Assembly (NCBI RefSeq): GCF_007954275.1 | Contig: NZ_VOLT01000001.1 | Location: 372,001 to 436,000, forward strand | Direction of reading: 5' to 3' | DNA: 64,000 nt | From: Colwellia demingiae | Lineage (GTDB): Bacteria; Pseudomonadota; Gammaproteobacteria; Enterobacterales; Alteromonadaceae | Program-made: the position numbers and the translations under genes | The notes under the pieces: generated by a model | Told to the model about the DNA's origin: nothing | What the model saw: the letters and a program-made list of their open reading frames with translations, nothing else | Database searches by the model: none | In this document: positions 27,427 through 36,570 of the stretch, piece by piece | How positions within the stretch are numbered: position 1 is the stretch's first letter | Layout of the letters: each line of letters begins with the position of its first letter

Positions 27427-28419
27427 ATGACTTTCAGCATATATTCATGGAAAAAACGTTATTTACACATAGTGTTTTTATTGCTTTCAGCTACTAGCTC
27501 AACACTTTGGGCACAAACACTGGTTGTATTGGCCGATACGCCATATAGCGATAAAGAAAAACAAATGTTACAAGGGCCCAATGGCCTACTATATCGTCTT
27601 ATCAATGAAACAAACCCTACTGTAGTTATGCATCTTGGGGATTTTAAAAGTGGTGGTAAGTCTTGTACTGACGACTTATTGAGAGAGCATAAAGCACTGT
27701 TAGCTCAAATCTATCCAGGTAAAATTATCTACACCCCTGGAGATAATGATTGGACTGACTGTGATCGTTCGACATTACTTTACAGTTTTAATGAATTAGA
27801 AAGGCTCGATTTTTTAATTAAATTGATGTTTAAGACCCCACCTCTATTAACTAACGATTTACCCTCAATAATGACGCAGCACTCACAAATAGAAAATAAA
27901 CTATGGATTAATGACCGCTTAGCCATAAGTACTTTACATATAGTTGGAACCAGTAATGGTAGAGCTAATATTGATAAATCAAAACAAGATGATGCTATCA
28001 AAAAGGTTGATGCGCGAGACAAGATAAATCTTACTTGGTTAAAAAACATTGAAGATAAGGCAAAAGATTTTGATGCTTTAATTATCGGCTTTCAAGCTGA
28101 TATTTATCAGCAGTCTGTAGTAGATAGTGGCTCTTGCGACAATTCATCCTTAACAGCTTGTGACGCTTTTTCTTTGTATCGCCAAGCCTTTAAAGATCTA
28201 GCCAAGCGGATCAATAAACCAATACTAATTAGCCATGGTGATACGGGAGAGTTCTGCTTTGAGAAATTAGACAGTAACTTATGGCATCTAAATGCGGCGG
28301 GTGACTTTCGATATCTTGATGCAACTAAAGTAACCTTTAATAAGAAATCACCTGATAGACCCTTTATTATAAACGGTCTGATTAATCCAGATTTACCCAA
28401 TATTGGCTGTTCAAATTAA
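27427..28419 (+). CDS. Exported metallophosphoesterase-like protein
   Basis: Protein of 330 residues with an N-terminal signal peptide ending near SSTLWAQ. The calcineurin-like motifs can be followed: LADTPYS, VVMHLGDFKSGG, TPGDNDWTDCDR (GDND instead of GNHD) and a late ISHGDTGEF. These would bind two metals and hydrolyse phosphate esters outside the inner membrane. The histidine of the usual final GHxH motif is not obvious, so activity is uncertain. It stands at the edge of the nucleotide-scavenging block, and a role in phosphate release is an inference from context. Confidence 0.7.
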   Translation: MTFSIYSWKKRYLHIVFLLLSATSSTLWAQTLVVLADTPYSDKEKQMLQGPNGLLYRLINETNPTVVMHLGDFKSGGKSCTDDLLREHKALLAQIYPGKIIYTPGDNDWTDCDRSTLLYSFNELERLDFLIKLMFKTPPLLTNDLPSIMTQHSQIENKLWINDRLAISTLHIVGTSNGRANIDKSKQDDAIKKVDARDKINLTWLKNIEDKAKDFDALIIGFQADIYQQSVVDSGSCDNSSLTACDAFSLYRQAFKDLAKRINKPILISHGDTGEFCFEKLDSNLWHLNAAGDFRYLDATKVTFNKKSPDRPFIINGLINPDLPNIGCSN

Positions 28420-28501
28420 TGAAAGTATTCGCGACAATACTTTTTTATTCACACAGGTTGTGCCCTAATATGAAAGTAGTGTAATGTTGTAAAACAAAAT
28501 C

Positions 28502-28517
28502 TTGACCCAATGGTTAA
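28502..28517 (+). promoter_or_regulatory. Candidate RutR-type operator before the secreted nuclease-like gene
   Basis: TTGACCCAATGGTTAA agrees with TTGACCA-N2-TGGTCAA at 12 of 14 defined bases with exact N2 spacing, 73 bp before the start codon. Its TTGACC half could double as a -35 element. Confidence 0.5.
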
Positions 28518-28590
28518 GTAAAGTGATAACTATAAATTTAACTGATAGTTCATATTCAAACTAAACGTTGAACTTAAAAGAGAACTATTA

Positions 28591-29496
28591 ATGAAAAACT
28601 TAATATTAACAACAATTGGACTGCTATTTATTCTATTCAGCAGTTTTATAGCTCAGGCCAATGAGATAAAAGTTGCCACATGGAACATCGCTTGGCTAGG
28701 CTCTCATGAGTACAATCAACGTACCGACGCCGATTACAAAAAATTAGCAAGGTATGCCAAACAATTGAATGCTGATGTTATCGCTTTACAAGAGGTTGAG
28801 AGTGAGTTTTGGGCTCGCAAAGTTTTTGGCAATGATTATGATTATTACTTTTCTACCAAAGACTGGGTTCAACGTGTGGGCGTGGCGATTAAAAAGTCTC
28901 AACATTTTACTGTTGAAGCTAAAGAATATAAAGCGTTAGATGTAGGTAAAGTTCGCCATGGCATGGATATCACGCTAACAAAAAATGGTAATACATTGCA
29001 TTTGTTGGCCGTACATTTAAAATCTGGCTGTTTCACTTCGCCATTAGATAGTCGAAGTGTTAAGGCAATGCCGAGTACATCGGTTAAAGAAGAAAAACGT
29101 AAAGAGGCCTGTACCAAACTGAGTAAACAAATATCCCCGTTAGAGCAATGGATTGATTTGCATGCAAGCCAAGACGCTGCATATATCGTTCTAGGTGACT
29201 TTAATCGACGTTTTTCGCAAGATATTGCTTTAAAATACCCTGAAGATAAAGGTTTGTGGCAAGCATTAAATGATGAGGGACAAGAAGCGCTATGGACGCC
29301 AACCGCGACTGCCGAATCAGGGTGTTGGGGCGGTTATTATAAAGAATATATAGACCATATTATTTTTAGCCCTAAAGCCAAAGAAAATTATGTTGAAGCT
29401 TCCTTTGAACAACTTTTTTTTAAACCCAAATATACTAAAGAATTATCTCGAAACTTAAGCGACCATTGCCCTATATCAGTAAAGGTTAAGCTTTAA
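28591..29496 (+). CDS. Exported endonuclease/exonuclease/phosphatase-family hydrolase
   Basis: Protein of 301 residues with a signal peptide ending at QA-NEIK (approximately residue 23). The EEP fold motifs are complete: VATWNIAWLG with Asn, ALQEVESEFW with the metal Glu, HLKSGC with a His, VLGDFNR and the terminal SDHCPISVKV. Two Cys-containing insertions suggest disulfides in the periplasm. Family members cut DNA, RNA or phosphoesters. Its position upstream of the nucleoside-catabolic genes and a RutR-type site make a secreted nuclease or nucleotidase likely, but no assay-specific motif decides. Confidence 0.82.
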   Translation: MKNLILTTIGLLFILFSSFIAQANEIKVATWNIAWLGSHEYNQRTDADYKKLARYAKQLNADVIALQEVESEFWARKVFGNDYDYYFSTKDWVQRVGVAIKKSQHFTVEAKEYKALDVGKVRHGMDITLTKNGNTLHLLAVHLKSGCFTSPLDSRSVKAMPSTSVKEEKRKEACTKLSKQISPLEQWIDLHASQDAAYIVLGDFNRRFSQDIALKYPEDKGLWQALNDEGQEALWTPTATAESGCWGGYYKEYIDHIIFSPKAKENYVEASFEQLFFKPKYTKELSRNLSDHCPISVKVKL

Positions 29497-29512
29497 CTTT
29501 TAGAACAGACTA

Positions 29513-29776
29513 GGGTCTGTTGATCTTTCGCGGTTAAATTTTGTTCGAGATAAAAGCGTTTTAATCGCGGCGAGTATTGTGTAGCCTAGTCACTCTAAGC
29601 AAATACTACTCAACAAAGAGTAAAACGCTTTTAGCCGAATCCTTCAGACAGTGTTTTTTGATCATTTTTACGGCGTTATCGCCTTTTTATGTGGAATAAC
29701 CACATGACAAAGGCTCTACCTTGTATAAATATCCAAAAAATCGCTGCAAAAAAAATCTCGAAAGATCAACAGGCCC
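29513..29776. mobile_element. MITE-like element with 18-bp terminal inverted repeats
   Basis: Ends: GGGTCTGTTGATCTTTCG (29513-29530) and CGAAAGATCAACAGGCCC (29759-29776), 17 of 18 bases paired. TA stands directly outside both ends (29511-29512 and 29777-29778), as in IS630/mariner-type insertions. The 264-bp interior holds no credible gene. It contains a perfect inverted pair TAAAAGCGTTTTA / TAAAACGCTTTTA and a hairpin ATGTGG-AATAA-CCACAT. It lies 16 bp after the nuclease stop. Confidence 0.8.
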
Positions 29777-29878
29777 TAATGAAGTCTATAATTAATAAGA
29801 ATGTAATGTGGGTAACCTTCAATATTCAATGGAGTAACTTTATCCACAAAATTTTCACTGCTAGGACAAACTTTTATC

Positions 29879-30883
29879 ATGTTTAACAACCAACTTCCCC
29901 TCGTCGATTTACATCGTCATCTAGATGGAAATATACGCCCAAAAACTATTTGGCAGTTAGCACAACAAAATAATATCAAATTACCCACAGACAACTTTGA
30001 GGCGTTTATCCCTCATGTACAAATCACTGATAGTGAAGCTGACCTTCTTGCCTTTTTGAAAAAGCTTGATTGGGGTGTTGGTGTGCTGAAGTCTCTAGAT
30101 GATGTTGTACGAATCGGTTTTGAGAATGTTGAAGATGCTCATAACGCTAATATTGATTATGCTGAATTAAGGTTTTCGCCCTATTACATCGCCATGGCGC
30201 ACAACTTACCAATAGAAGGTGTGGTAGAAGCAATTATTGAAGGGGTAAATCAGGGTAGAGATAAGTTTACTACTAAAATTAATTTAATGGGTATTTTAAG
30301 TCGTACCTTTGGTGTTGAACACTGCCAAAGTGAACTCAATGCCCTGCTCGCTTATAAAGACGATTTAGTTGCGATAGACCTTGCTGGCGATGAATATAAT
30401 TTTCCAGGCAGCCTTTTTGAAAGTCACTTCAAACAAGTAAACGATGCGGGACTCAATATTAGTGTCCATGCCGGTGAAGCCGCTGGACCTGAAAGTGTTT
30501 GGCATGCTATTAAAACACTAGGCGCAACACGCATTGGTCATGGTGTGGCTTGTGCTAGCGATCAAGCATTAATGGACTACATGCGAGAAAATCAAATAAG
30601 CATAGAGTCTTGTCTTACTTCTAACTACCAAACAGGAACGATTAAAGATTTGGCAGTACACCCAGTGAAAACATTTTTAGCAAACGGTCTTACCGTTTGC
30701 TTAAACACTGATGACCCTGCGGTTGAAAATATTGAGCTTGCTGGCGAATTTCAGCTGGCACGTGAAGTACTTGGATTGAATACAGATCAAATCAGCCAAT
30801 TACAACGAAATGCTGTACAAATGAGTTTTTTATCTGAACTAGAAAAGAAAGCACTTCTCAATATTAAACAAAAATCACTATAG
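29879..30883 (+). CDS. add: Adenosine deaminase
   Basis: Enzyme of 334 residues that turns adenosine and deoxyadenosine into inosine compounds. The zinc histidines are in LVDLHRHLDGNIRP near the start, HAGEAAGPESVW (approximately 198) holds His and the catalytic Glu, IGHGVA follows, and LNTDDPAVENIELAGEF supplies the Asp. The N-terminal block is nearly the same as E. coli Add. It is downstream of a MITE-like element that may separate it from the nuclease-like gene. Products flow to DeoD, encoded next. Confidence 0.95.
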   Translation: MFNNQLPLVDLHRHLDGNIRPKTIWQLAQQNNIKLPTDNFEAFIPHVQITDSEADLLAFLKKLDWGVGVLKSLDDVVRIGFENVEDAHNANIDYAELRFSPYYIAMAHNLPIEGVVEAIIEGVNQGRDKFTTKINLMGILSRTFGVEHCQSELNALLAYKDDLVAIDLAGDEYNFPGSLFESHFKQVNDAGLNISVHAGEAAGPESVWHAIKTLGATRIGHGVACASDQALMDYMRENQISIESCLTSNYQTGTIKDLAVHPVKTFLANGLTVCLNTDDPAVENIELAGEFQLAREVLGLNTDQISQLQRNAVQMSFLSELEKKALLNIKQKSL

Positions 30884-31006
30884 TAAGACTAGAATGAGAT
30901 AGTCTACTTGAACGATACTTAAGTTAGCATTATTATTAACAGCGCATTGTGTATTAATAAGTACTCAATGCTCAGTACGTCAAAAAGTAGTAAAATAAAT
31001 ACAATA

Positions 31007-31030
31007 CAAAGCACTTAATTAAGTGCTTTG
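31007..31030. terminator. Possible terminator hairpin after add
   Basis: CAAAGCACTT-AATT-AAGTGCTTTG is a 10-bp perfect stem with a 4-nt loop. The trailing sequence is only T-poor (TTAAATAAAA), so termination is probable but weak. Confidence 0.5.
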
Positions 31031-31116
31031 TTAAATAAAATCGACATCACCATTATCAGTAAAAAATCCTTGATAGCAGCATGAATGATTCTGTTCTGGC
31101 TAGAAACTTACTGAGT

Positions 31117-31158
31117 TATACCAATCGGACCAATTTATTGATTCGCTTGGTATTATAC
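31117..31158. repeat. Dispersed repeat / imperfect palindrome before deoD
   Basis: Arms TATACCAATCGGACCAAT and CGCTTGGTATTATA form an imperfect dyad directly before the deoD ribosome site. The left part recurs in reverse at 10392-10413 before mltD with 20 of 21 bases identical, so it is a repeat rather than a deoD-specific operator. Confidence 0.5.
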
Positions 31159-31181
31159 TTAACCTTAAAAGGATAACTCTT

Positions 31182-31886
31182 ATGCCAACACCACATATTG
31201 AAGCACAAGCCAGCGAATTTGCAGAAACAGTTTTAATGCCTGGCGATCCCCTTAGAGCAAAATTTATTGCCGATAACTTTCTAGACGATGCTAAATGCAT
31301 CACTAAAGTACGTAATATGCTTGGTTACACTGGTACGTATAAAGGTAAACGTGTTTCTGTTATGGGTTCAGGTATGGGTGTACCAAGCATATCAATTTAT
31401 GCTACTGAACTTTTTAAAGATTATGGCGTTGAAAAGATCATACGTATCGGCTCTTGTGGCGCAGTCAGAGATGACATAAAGATTCGTGACATTGTGATTG
31501 GTATGGCTGCGAGTACAGACTCAAACGTTAACAGACAACGCTTTCATAATGTAGATTTTGCTGCTTGTGCCGACTTCTCTTTATTAAAAAGTGTCGTAGA
31601 TACCGCTGAAAAAATGGGTAAACCAGTACATGTAGGTAATATTTTTACTGCTGATTTATTTTATACGCCGCAACCTGAAATGTTTGCGACCATGGAAAAA
31701 TATGGGATTTTAGCGGTAGAAATGGAAGCAGCCGGACTTTATGGTGTTGCTGCTGAATATGGTAAAAAAGCACTTACCGTATTAACCGTTAGTGATCATA
31801 TTAAAACAGGTGAGAAAACCACTTCAGAAGAACGAGAAACTACGTTTAAAGATATGATGGAACTTACCCTAGAAAGCGTACTATAA
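31182..31886 (+). CDS. deoD: Purine nucleoside phosphorylase (DeoD type)
   Basis: Hexameric PNP of 234 residues that releases purine bases and (deoxy)ribose 1-phosphate from nucleosides. Motifs: [37 protein letters not shown], the [12 protein letters not shown] substrate site (approximately 178-189) and [12 protein letters not shown] with the catalytic Asp. It follows add and precedes a terminator, so it is probably expressed from its own promoter. The dedicated sugar-phosphate enzyme DeoB lies close by. Confidence 0.96.
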   Translation: MPTPHIEAQASEFAETVLMPGDPLRAKFIADNFLDDAKCITKVRNMLGYTGTYKGKRVSVMGSGMGVPSISIYATELFKDYGVEKIIRIGSCGAVRDDIKIRDIVIGMAASTDSNVNRQRFHNVDFAACADFSLLKSVVDTAEKMGKPVHVGNIFTADLFYTPQPEMFATMEKYGILAVEMEAAGLYGVAAEYGKKALTVLTVSDHIKTGEKTTSEERETTFKDMMELTLESVL

Positions 31887-31916
31887 GCTTTCAAATACAG
31901 TTATATTTAACATAAT

Positions 31917-31948
31917 AAAAAGGGTTAGCACTTTGCTAACCCTTTTTT
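31917..31948. terminator. Bidirectional terminator after deoD
   Basis: AAGGGTTAGCA-CTT-TGCTAACCCTT with A-run and T-run flanks (T6). It serves both deoD and the convergent TonB receptor gene. Confidence 0.88.
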
Positions 31949-31997
31949 ATTTCTTCGCGTGAATATAACTAAGTTTATCTAACTAAAAAAGTTACCA

Positions 31998-34283
31998 TTA
32001 AAAGAAATTAGCTTTAAATTCTACCCCAAAGAAACGAGGTTCATTGGTGTAGCCTGTTAAGTTATTAAAATCAATTGCACCTGTAAGCTTTTCTTCATCA
32101 AGAATATTTCTCGAAAAAACAGCTACTTCATATTCTGCATCACCAGCGAACCATTCATAACCAACGCGTAAACCACCTTCCGTTATAGCATCACCCATAA
32201 ATTCTTTAGATTCATATAAGAAGAAGCTGACTTCACTACGATAAGACCAATCGGTATAAATATATAGCTCACCATTACCAATTTCTTTGGTCCAACGAGC
32301 GCTTAAATTACCAATCCACTCAGGTGACTGTGGTAATGAATTACCATCAATAATAACTTGTCCATCACTATTAATAGGATCTGTAATTGTACAACCACCA
32401 CCACATCCTGCAACAGAGATAGTATCATCCTGCAACTCGGTATGGTTGTAACTTAAGCTAGCACCAAAGACCAAGTCTTCAGTTGCCCAAATTTCTGAGT
32501 CAAGCTCAAAACCATAACCTACGGCTTTATCAGCATTTAATAAACTGGCAACGTTACCAGTACCACCAACCGCTGTCAGCTGTTGGTCATCAACAACATA
32601 ATAAAATACTGAGCCATCAATACGCGCCGTATTCTCTAACATAGTTGATTTAAAGCCAGTTTCAATTGACGTTACTAACTCTGAATCAGCGGTAGTATGA
32701 GAGGCAGAAAATAGTAAACTACGACCTTGAATGCTTGGTGCACGATAACCTTTTGCTACACGGGCATAAAGGTTCGTTTCGTCTGTCATACGGTAATTAA
32801 CACTAACATCACCGCTTACTTGTGAATCATCAACGGTAGCATTTTCACTAAATCCTGGAGCACCGAAAGGCGACTGAACTAACGTACCATCCCAAACACG
32901 TTCATCATCTGAATAACGAATACCTGCGGTTAAATTCAGTTTATCTGAAAGCTCAAAGTCCATCGAAGCAAAAACAGCCCAAGCCGTTGTTTCCATATTT
33001 TGAACAGCGATACCATTTTGATTACCACCACCCAATGTATCAAAGCTCAGGTTGTTTATAGTTAAATCTTCATTGAAATAGAAGAAACCTACTTGATAAT
33101 CAAATTTTCCAAGATCGTTACTAGACAATCTAAGTTCTTGAGTTATTTGAGAGTGATCAGGCATTTTAGCACCTGTTTCTGAGGTGAAAGGAATAAAACC
33201 AGGCCCCATATTTGCTGGATCACAACCAGGAATAGCTGTGATCCCACAGCCGTAACCACCATCAATATCACCTACCGAGAACATTTCTGCAGATTCATAA
33301 CCTGTTACAGAGGTTATTGTATGGCTGCCAAAGTCATAATCTAACTTTAAGCTGGATCCGTTCATTTCAATGGTTTGATTATTTCGTGAAGCCGCATCGT
33401 GATATACAACTTCGCGATCAAAATCATCGACTAAGTCATTAGTGCCTGGCTTAATTATATTCGCTCTAAAAACACGAGCATCGGCATCTGCATCTCTAAA
33501 ATGATAATTAAACAAGGCTGAAAAATTATCACTTGGTTCCCATAAAAGCTGTATTCTTCCGGCTGTTTCTCCGTAACCACCCAGCTGATCATCTTGTTCA
33601 AAACCGGGCGCTTTATTGTCTATCCAATCATCTCTATCTTGCTGTAAAAAAGCAACACGAGCAGACAAGGTATCAGTTAAACCACCACCTACCGCTAAAC
33701 GTAAATCTGTAGAGTTGTAGCTGCCATATGAAGCTGAAACCGTAGCGTCAAAATCTTGAGTCGGTTTTTTTGATTGAACCTTAATAATACCTGCAGTGGT
33801 ATTACGTCCAAACAAAGTACCTTGAGGACCACGAAGCACCTCAACCCGTTCAAGATCGAACATAGGCATGCCTTTGGTTAAGGCATTTTCTAAAACAACA
33901 TCATCATAAATTAATGATACGGGTTGTGATGCAAGTAAATCAAAGTCTGTGTTACCTAAGCCACGAATGTAGAAGCGTGGAAAAGTTCGTCCAAATGAAG
34001 ATTCAATTAATAAGCTAGGTACTTTTGCAGATAAAGAACGTACATCCATGCCTGATGAGCCTAAAACTTCTAGTTTTTTACTTGTTAACGCTGAAACTGA
34101 AATAGGTACATCTTTAACATTCTCGGTTCTTTTACGTGCGGTTACTTCTATAACCTCAACGCCAACAACTTTTGCTCTTGTTGTTTCTTCTGCTGCTAGG
34201 GCACTAGTTGAAAAACCAGTAACACTCGCTATGATTGACGCTTGCACACAAAGTGACAATGCGCTTTTTTTAAATATTTTCAT
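31998..34283 (-). CDS. TonB-dependent receptor, probable nucleoside-related uptake
   Basis: Outer-membrane receptor of 761 residues. A signal peptide (cleavage near ALA-AEE) is followed by a TonB box-like EVIEVTARK, the plug domain with IRGLGNTDFD, RVEVLRGPQGTLFGRNTTAGIIKVQSKKP and a 22-strand barrel ending in FGVEFKANFF with a C-terminal Phe. It imports a substrate too big or too dilute for porins. Its neighbours deoD, deoB and udk suggest a nucleoside, nucleotide or oligonucleotide ligand; no direct ligand evidence exists. I see no good RutR-type site in its upstream region. Confidence 0.85.
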   Translation of the reverse strand: MKIFKKSALSLCVQASIIASVTGFSTSALAAEETTRAKVVGVEVIEVTARKRTENVKDVPISVSALTSKKLEVLGSSGMDVRSLSAKVPSLLIESSFGRTFPRFYIRGLGNTDFDLLASQPVSLIYDDVVLENALTKGMPMFDLERVEVLRGPQGTLFGRNTTAGIIKVQSKKPTQDFDATVSASYGSYNSTDLRLAVGGGLTDTLSARVAFLQQDRDDWIDNKAPGFEQDDQLGGYGETAGRIQLLWEPSDNFSALFNYHFRDADADARVFRANIIKPGTNDLVDDFDREVVYHDAASRNNQTIEMNGSSLKLDYDFGSHTITSVTGYESAEMFSVGDIDGGYGCGITAIPGCDPANMGPGFIPFTSETGAKMPDHSQITQELRLSSNDLGKFDYQVGFFYFNEDLTINNLSFDTLGGGNQNGIAVQNMETTAWAVFASMDFELSDKLNLTAGIRYSDDERVWDGTLVQSPFGAPGFSENATVDDSQVSGDVSVNYRMTDETNLYARVAKGYRAPSIQGRSLLFSASHTTADSELVTSIETGFKSTMLENTARIDGSVFYYVVDDQQLTAVGGTGNVASLLNADKAVGYGFELDSEIWATEDLVFGASLSYNHTELQDDTISVAGCGGGCTITDPINSDGQVIIDGNSLPQSPEWIGNLSARWTKEIGNGELYIYTDWSYRSEVSFFLYESKEFMGDAITEGGLRVGYEWFAGDAEYEVAVFSRNILDEEKLTGAIDFNNLTGYTNEPRFFGVEFKANFF

Positions 34284-34443
34284 TTGTTTACTCCCAGGAT
34301 TTTTTGTTTTTTATTATGTTTTATGCTTTTTTATCTTTTGTTTTTATTATGTTTTATAGTGTAGTAGAAGTTATACAGGTTATTAAATTAATTGTAGTAG
34401 GGCTTACCCTACTACTCACTGTACTTATTACTTTATTACTTTG

Positions 34444-35658
34444 TTACTTACGATATAGATCTGACAGAAAGCTTGTGCCGTAATCCATTGCTTCTACATT
34501 AAATAATTCAGCGACACTTTGTCCTAAATCAGCGAAAGTCTTACGGTTACCAAGGTTTACAGAGTCAATCTGATGATGATAAGCAATAATAGGTACATAC
34601 TCCCGAGTATGCTCAGTTCCAGACCATGTTGGATCACAGCCATGATCAGCAGTTAAGAAGAGTACATCATCTGCAGACATCGCATGAAATAGCTCAGGAA
34701 TACGAACATCAAGTGCTTCAAGCTCTCTGGCATATCCAATAGCATCACGTCGATGACCAAAGTCTTGATCAAAGTTCACTAAATTAGTGAAAATGAGTGA
34801 ATTGTCTTGTGCTGTATTGATATGATCTAAGGTGGCATCAAAAAGTGCATTAAGCCCTGTCGCTTTTGTTTTTTCATCAATACCTTGATGAGCGAAAATA
34901 TCAGCAATTTTACCAACACTGATAACCTTAGTCCCTGCCTGTGATATTTTATCAAGTACCGTAGGAGCTGGTGGTAACACCGAGTAATCTCTACGGTTAC
35001 CTGTTCTAGAGAAATTATCGGCACTATCCCCTACAAAGGGTCTGGCAATAACACGTCCTATATTTAAATCACGAAGTAACTCTCGAACCGTTTCACAGTA
35101 TTTATAGAGGTTATCTAAACCAAAATGTTCTTCATGCGCAGCTATTTGAAAAACACTATCGGCCGAGGTATAACAAATAGGTAAACCTGTTTTAATATGC
35201 TCTTGTCCTAAACGGGTAAGAATTTCAGTACCTGAAGCATGGCAATTACCTAACATGCCATCAAAGCCTGTTTCACGATTAATATCGTCAATTAAGGATG
35301 TGGGAAAGCTATTTTTTTTGTCGGTAAAATATCCCCAGTCAAAAAGTACAGGTACTCCTGCCATCTCCCAGTGACCACTAGGTGTATCTTTACCAGTACT
35401 TATTTCTTGTGCGAAACCATAAGCGCCTTTATTTGGTTCTTGACCCTGATAAGGAAATTTTTGCTCAGAAGCTTGTTCACAAGCCTTTATCAACCCCAGT
35501 GCCGATAAGTTGGGTAAGAAAATCTCTTTACCTGTTTCGTTATAATAGGCGCGAGCTAGGTTAGCAAACGTATTTGCGCCCACATCACCAAAATCAACTG
35601 CATCTGGAGAATAACCGATACCCAAGCTATCAATAACTATAATTATTGCACGAGCCAT
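34444..35658 (-). CDS. deoB: Phosphopentomutase
   Basis: Metalloenzyme of 404 residues of the alkaline phosphatase superfamily that converts (deoxy)ribose 1-phosphate to the 5-phosphate. Motifs: AIIIVIDSLGIGYSPDA with the first metal Asp, STGKDTPSGHWEMAG with the phosphorylated Thr, HFGLDNLY, NFDQDFGHRRDAIGYA and LTADHGCDPTW. It links DeoA/DeoD products to DeoC. An AAAAAGGAAACATT ribosome region precedes the ATG. It is divergent from the udk operon, and the two share a RutR-type operator at 35712-35727. Confidence 0.96.
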   Translation of the reverse strand: MARAIIIVIDSLGIGYSPDAVDFGDVGANTFANLARAYYNETGKEIFLPNLSALGLIKACEQASEQKFPYQGQEPNKGAYGFAQEISTGKDTPSGHWEMAGVPVLFDWGYFTDKKNSFPTSLIDDINRETGFDGMLGNCHASGTEILTRLGQEHIKTGLPICYTSADSVFQIAAHEEHFGLDNLYKYCETVRELLRDLNIGRVIARPFVGDSADNFSRTGNRRDYSVLPPAPTVLDKISQAGTKVISVGKIADIFAHQGIDEKTKATGLNALFDATLDHINTAQDNSLIFTNLVNFDQDFGHRRDAIGYARELEALDVRIPELFHAMSADDVLFLTADHGCDPTWSGTEHTREYVPIIAYHHQIDSVNLGNRKTFADLGQSVAELFNVEAMDYGTSFLSDLYRK

Positions 35659-35711
35659 AATGTTTCCTTTTTACATTTAATCACAATGATTAAAATAATT
35701 TGTCAAAAACT

Positions 35712-35727
35712 ATGACCAACTGGTCAA
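35712..35727. promoter_or_regulatory. RutR-type operator between deoB and udk
   Basis: ATGACCAACTGGTCAA equals the E. coli RutR consensus TTGACCA-N2-TGGTCAA at 13 of 14 defined bases. It lies 54 bp before deoB and 167 bp before udk, so one site can serve both directions. The matching site at 41200-41215 and a RutR-like gene nearby support the assignment. Confidence 0.8.
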
Positions 35728-35893
35728 GTTGTGTTAATTTATCATCTTTACAATTAAGGGTAAATAGAGCTTTATCTAGTCGCTGATTATTTATCTAAAC
35801 TATAGAGAATATCTTGCGCCTATTACTAACAAAGCTCAAGATAGTAAAAAACACTCTTAATTATTGATATTTGCTTTAACTACAGGCTGAACA

Positions 35894-36544
35894 TTGAAAC
35901 CAATTAAACCAACAATTATTGCTATCGCTGGCCCTTCGGCCTCAGGCAAGACACTTTTTGCCAAAACAATACATGATGAGCTTATTGAAGAGCTTGGTGA
36001 AAGTGGTATTTCTATTATTTATGAAGATGCTTATTATCGTGACCAATCGCATTTATCGATGCAAGAGCGTGAGCAAACAAACTATGATCATCCCAGTGCA
36101 TTTGAGCACGAACTTTTATCCGAGCACTTAAATAAACTCACTAAAAACCAGACAATTAATAGCCCTGTTTATTGCTACAAAACTCATACGCGGCTCAATG
36201 AAAGTAAAATTTTTTCCCCCACTAAAATAATTCTAGTGGAAGGTATTTTACTATTATCTAACAAAGAATTAAGAGAGTGTTTTGACATTAAGGTCTACAT
36301 GGATACACCCTTAGACATATGTCTCATTAGAAGAATTAAACGAGATTTAGTTGAACGTAACCGCAGTATTGAATCGGTCACTAACCAATATTTGGCAACG
36401 GTTAGGCCTATGTATTATCAATTTATTGAACCATCCAAAGCTTGGGCTGATATTGTTATTACCCGAGGCGGTAAAAATAGAATGGCAATTGAGGTGATCA
36501 AAGCAAAAATTCGACAACTTTCACAATTACCCCCACAACAATAA
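35894..36544 (+). CDS. udk: Uridine kinase-family P-loop kinase
   Basis: Kinase of 216 residues with a Walker A GPSASGKTLFAKTI at residues 11-24, EDAYYRDQSHLS and NYDHPSAFEHELL, which match the uridine/cytidine kinase acceptor sites, and the lid RRIKRDLVERNRSIESV. It phosphorylates uridine and cytidine in the cytoplasm. The start is TTG at 35894 with AGG upstream; no ATG fits the P-loop distance. It begins a run with nupC-type gene, deoC and tdk, and these probably form one operon. Confidence 0.9.
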   Translation: MKPIKPTIIAIAGPSASGKTLFAKTIHDELIEELGESGISIIYEDAYYRDQSHLSMQEREQTNYDHPSAFEHELLSEHLNKLTKNQTINSPVYCYKTHTRLNESKIFSPTKIILVEGILLLSNKELRECFDIKVYMDTPLDICLIRRIKRDLVERNRSIESVTNQYLATVRPMYYQFIEPSKAWADIVITRGGKNRMAIEVIKAKIRQLSQLPPQQ

Positions 36545-36570
36545 CCAGAATAATAATATAAGAGGTATTC

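Noticed and set aside
29689-29886. 65-residue open frame in the nuclease-add gap
   Set aside because: It overlaps the right end of the MITE-like element and the add start, with no family-like sequence.
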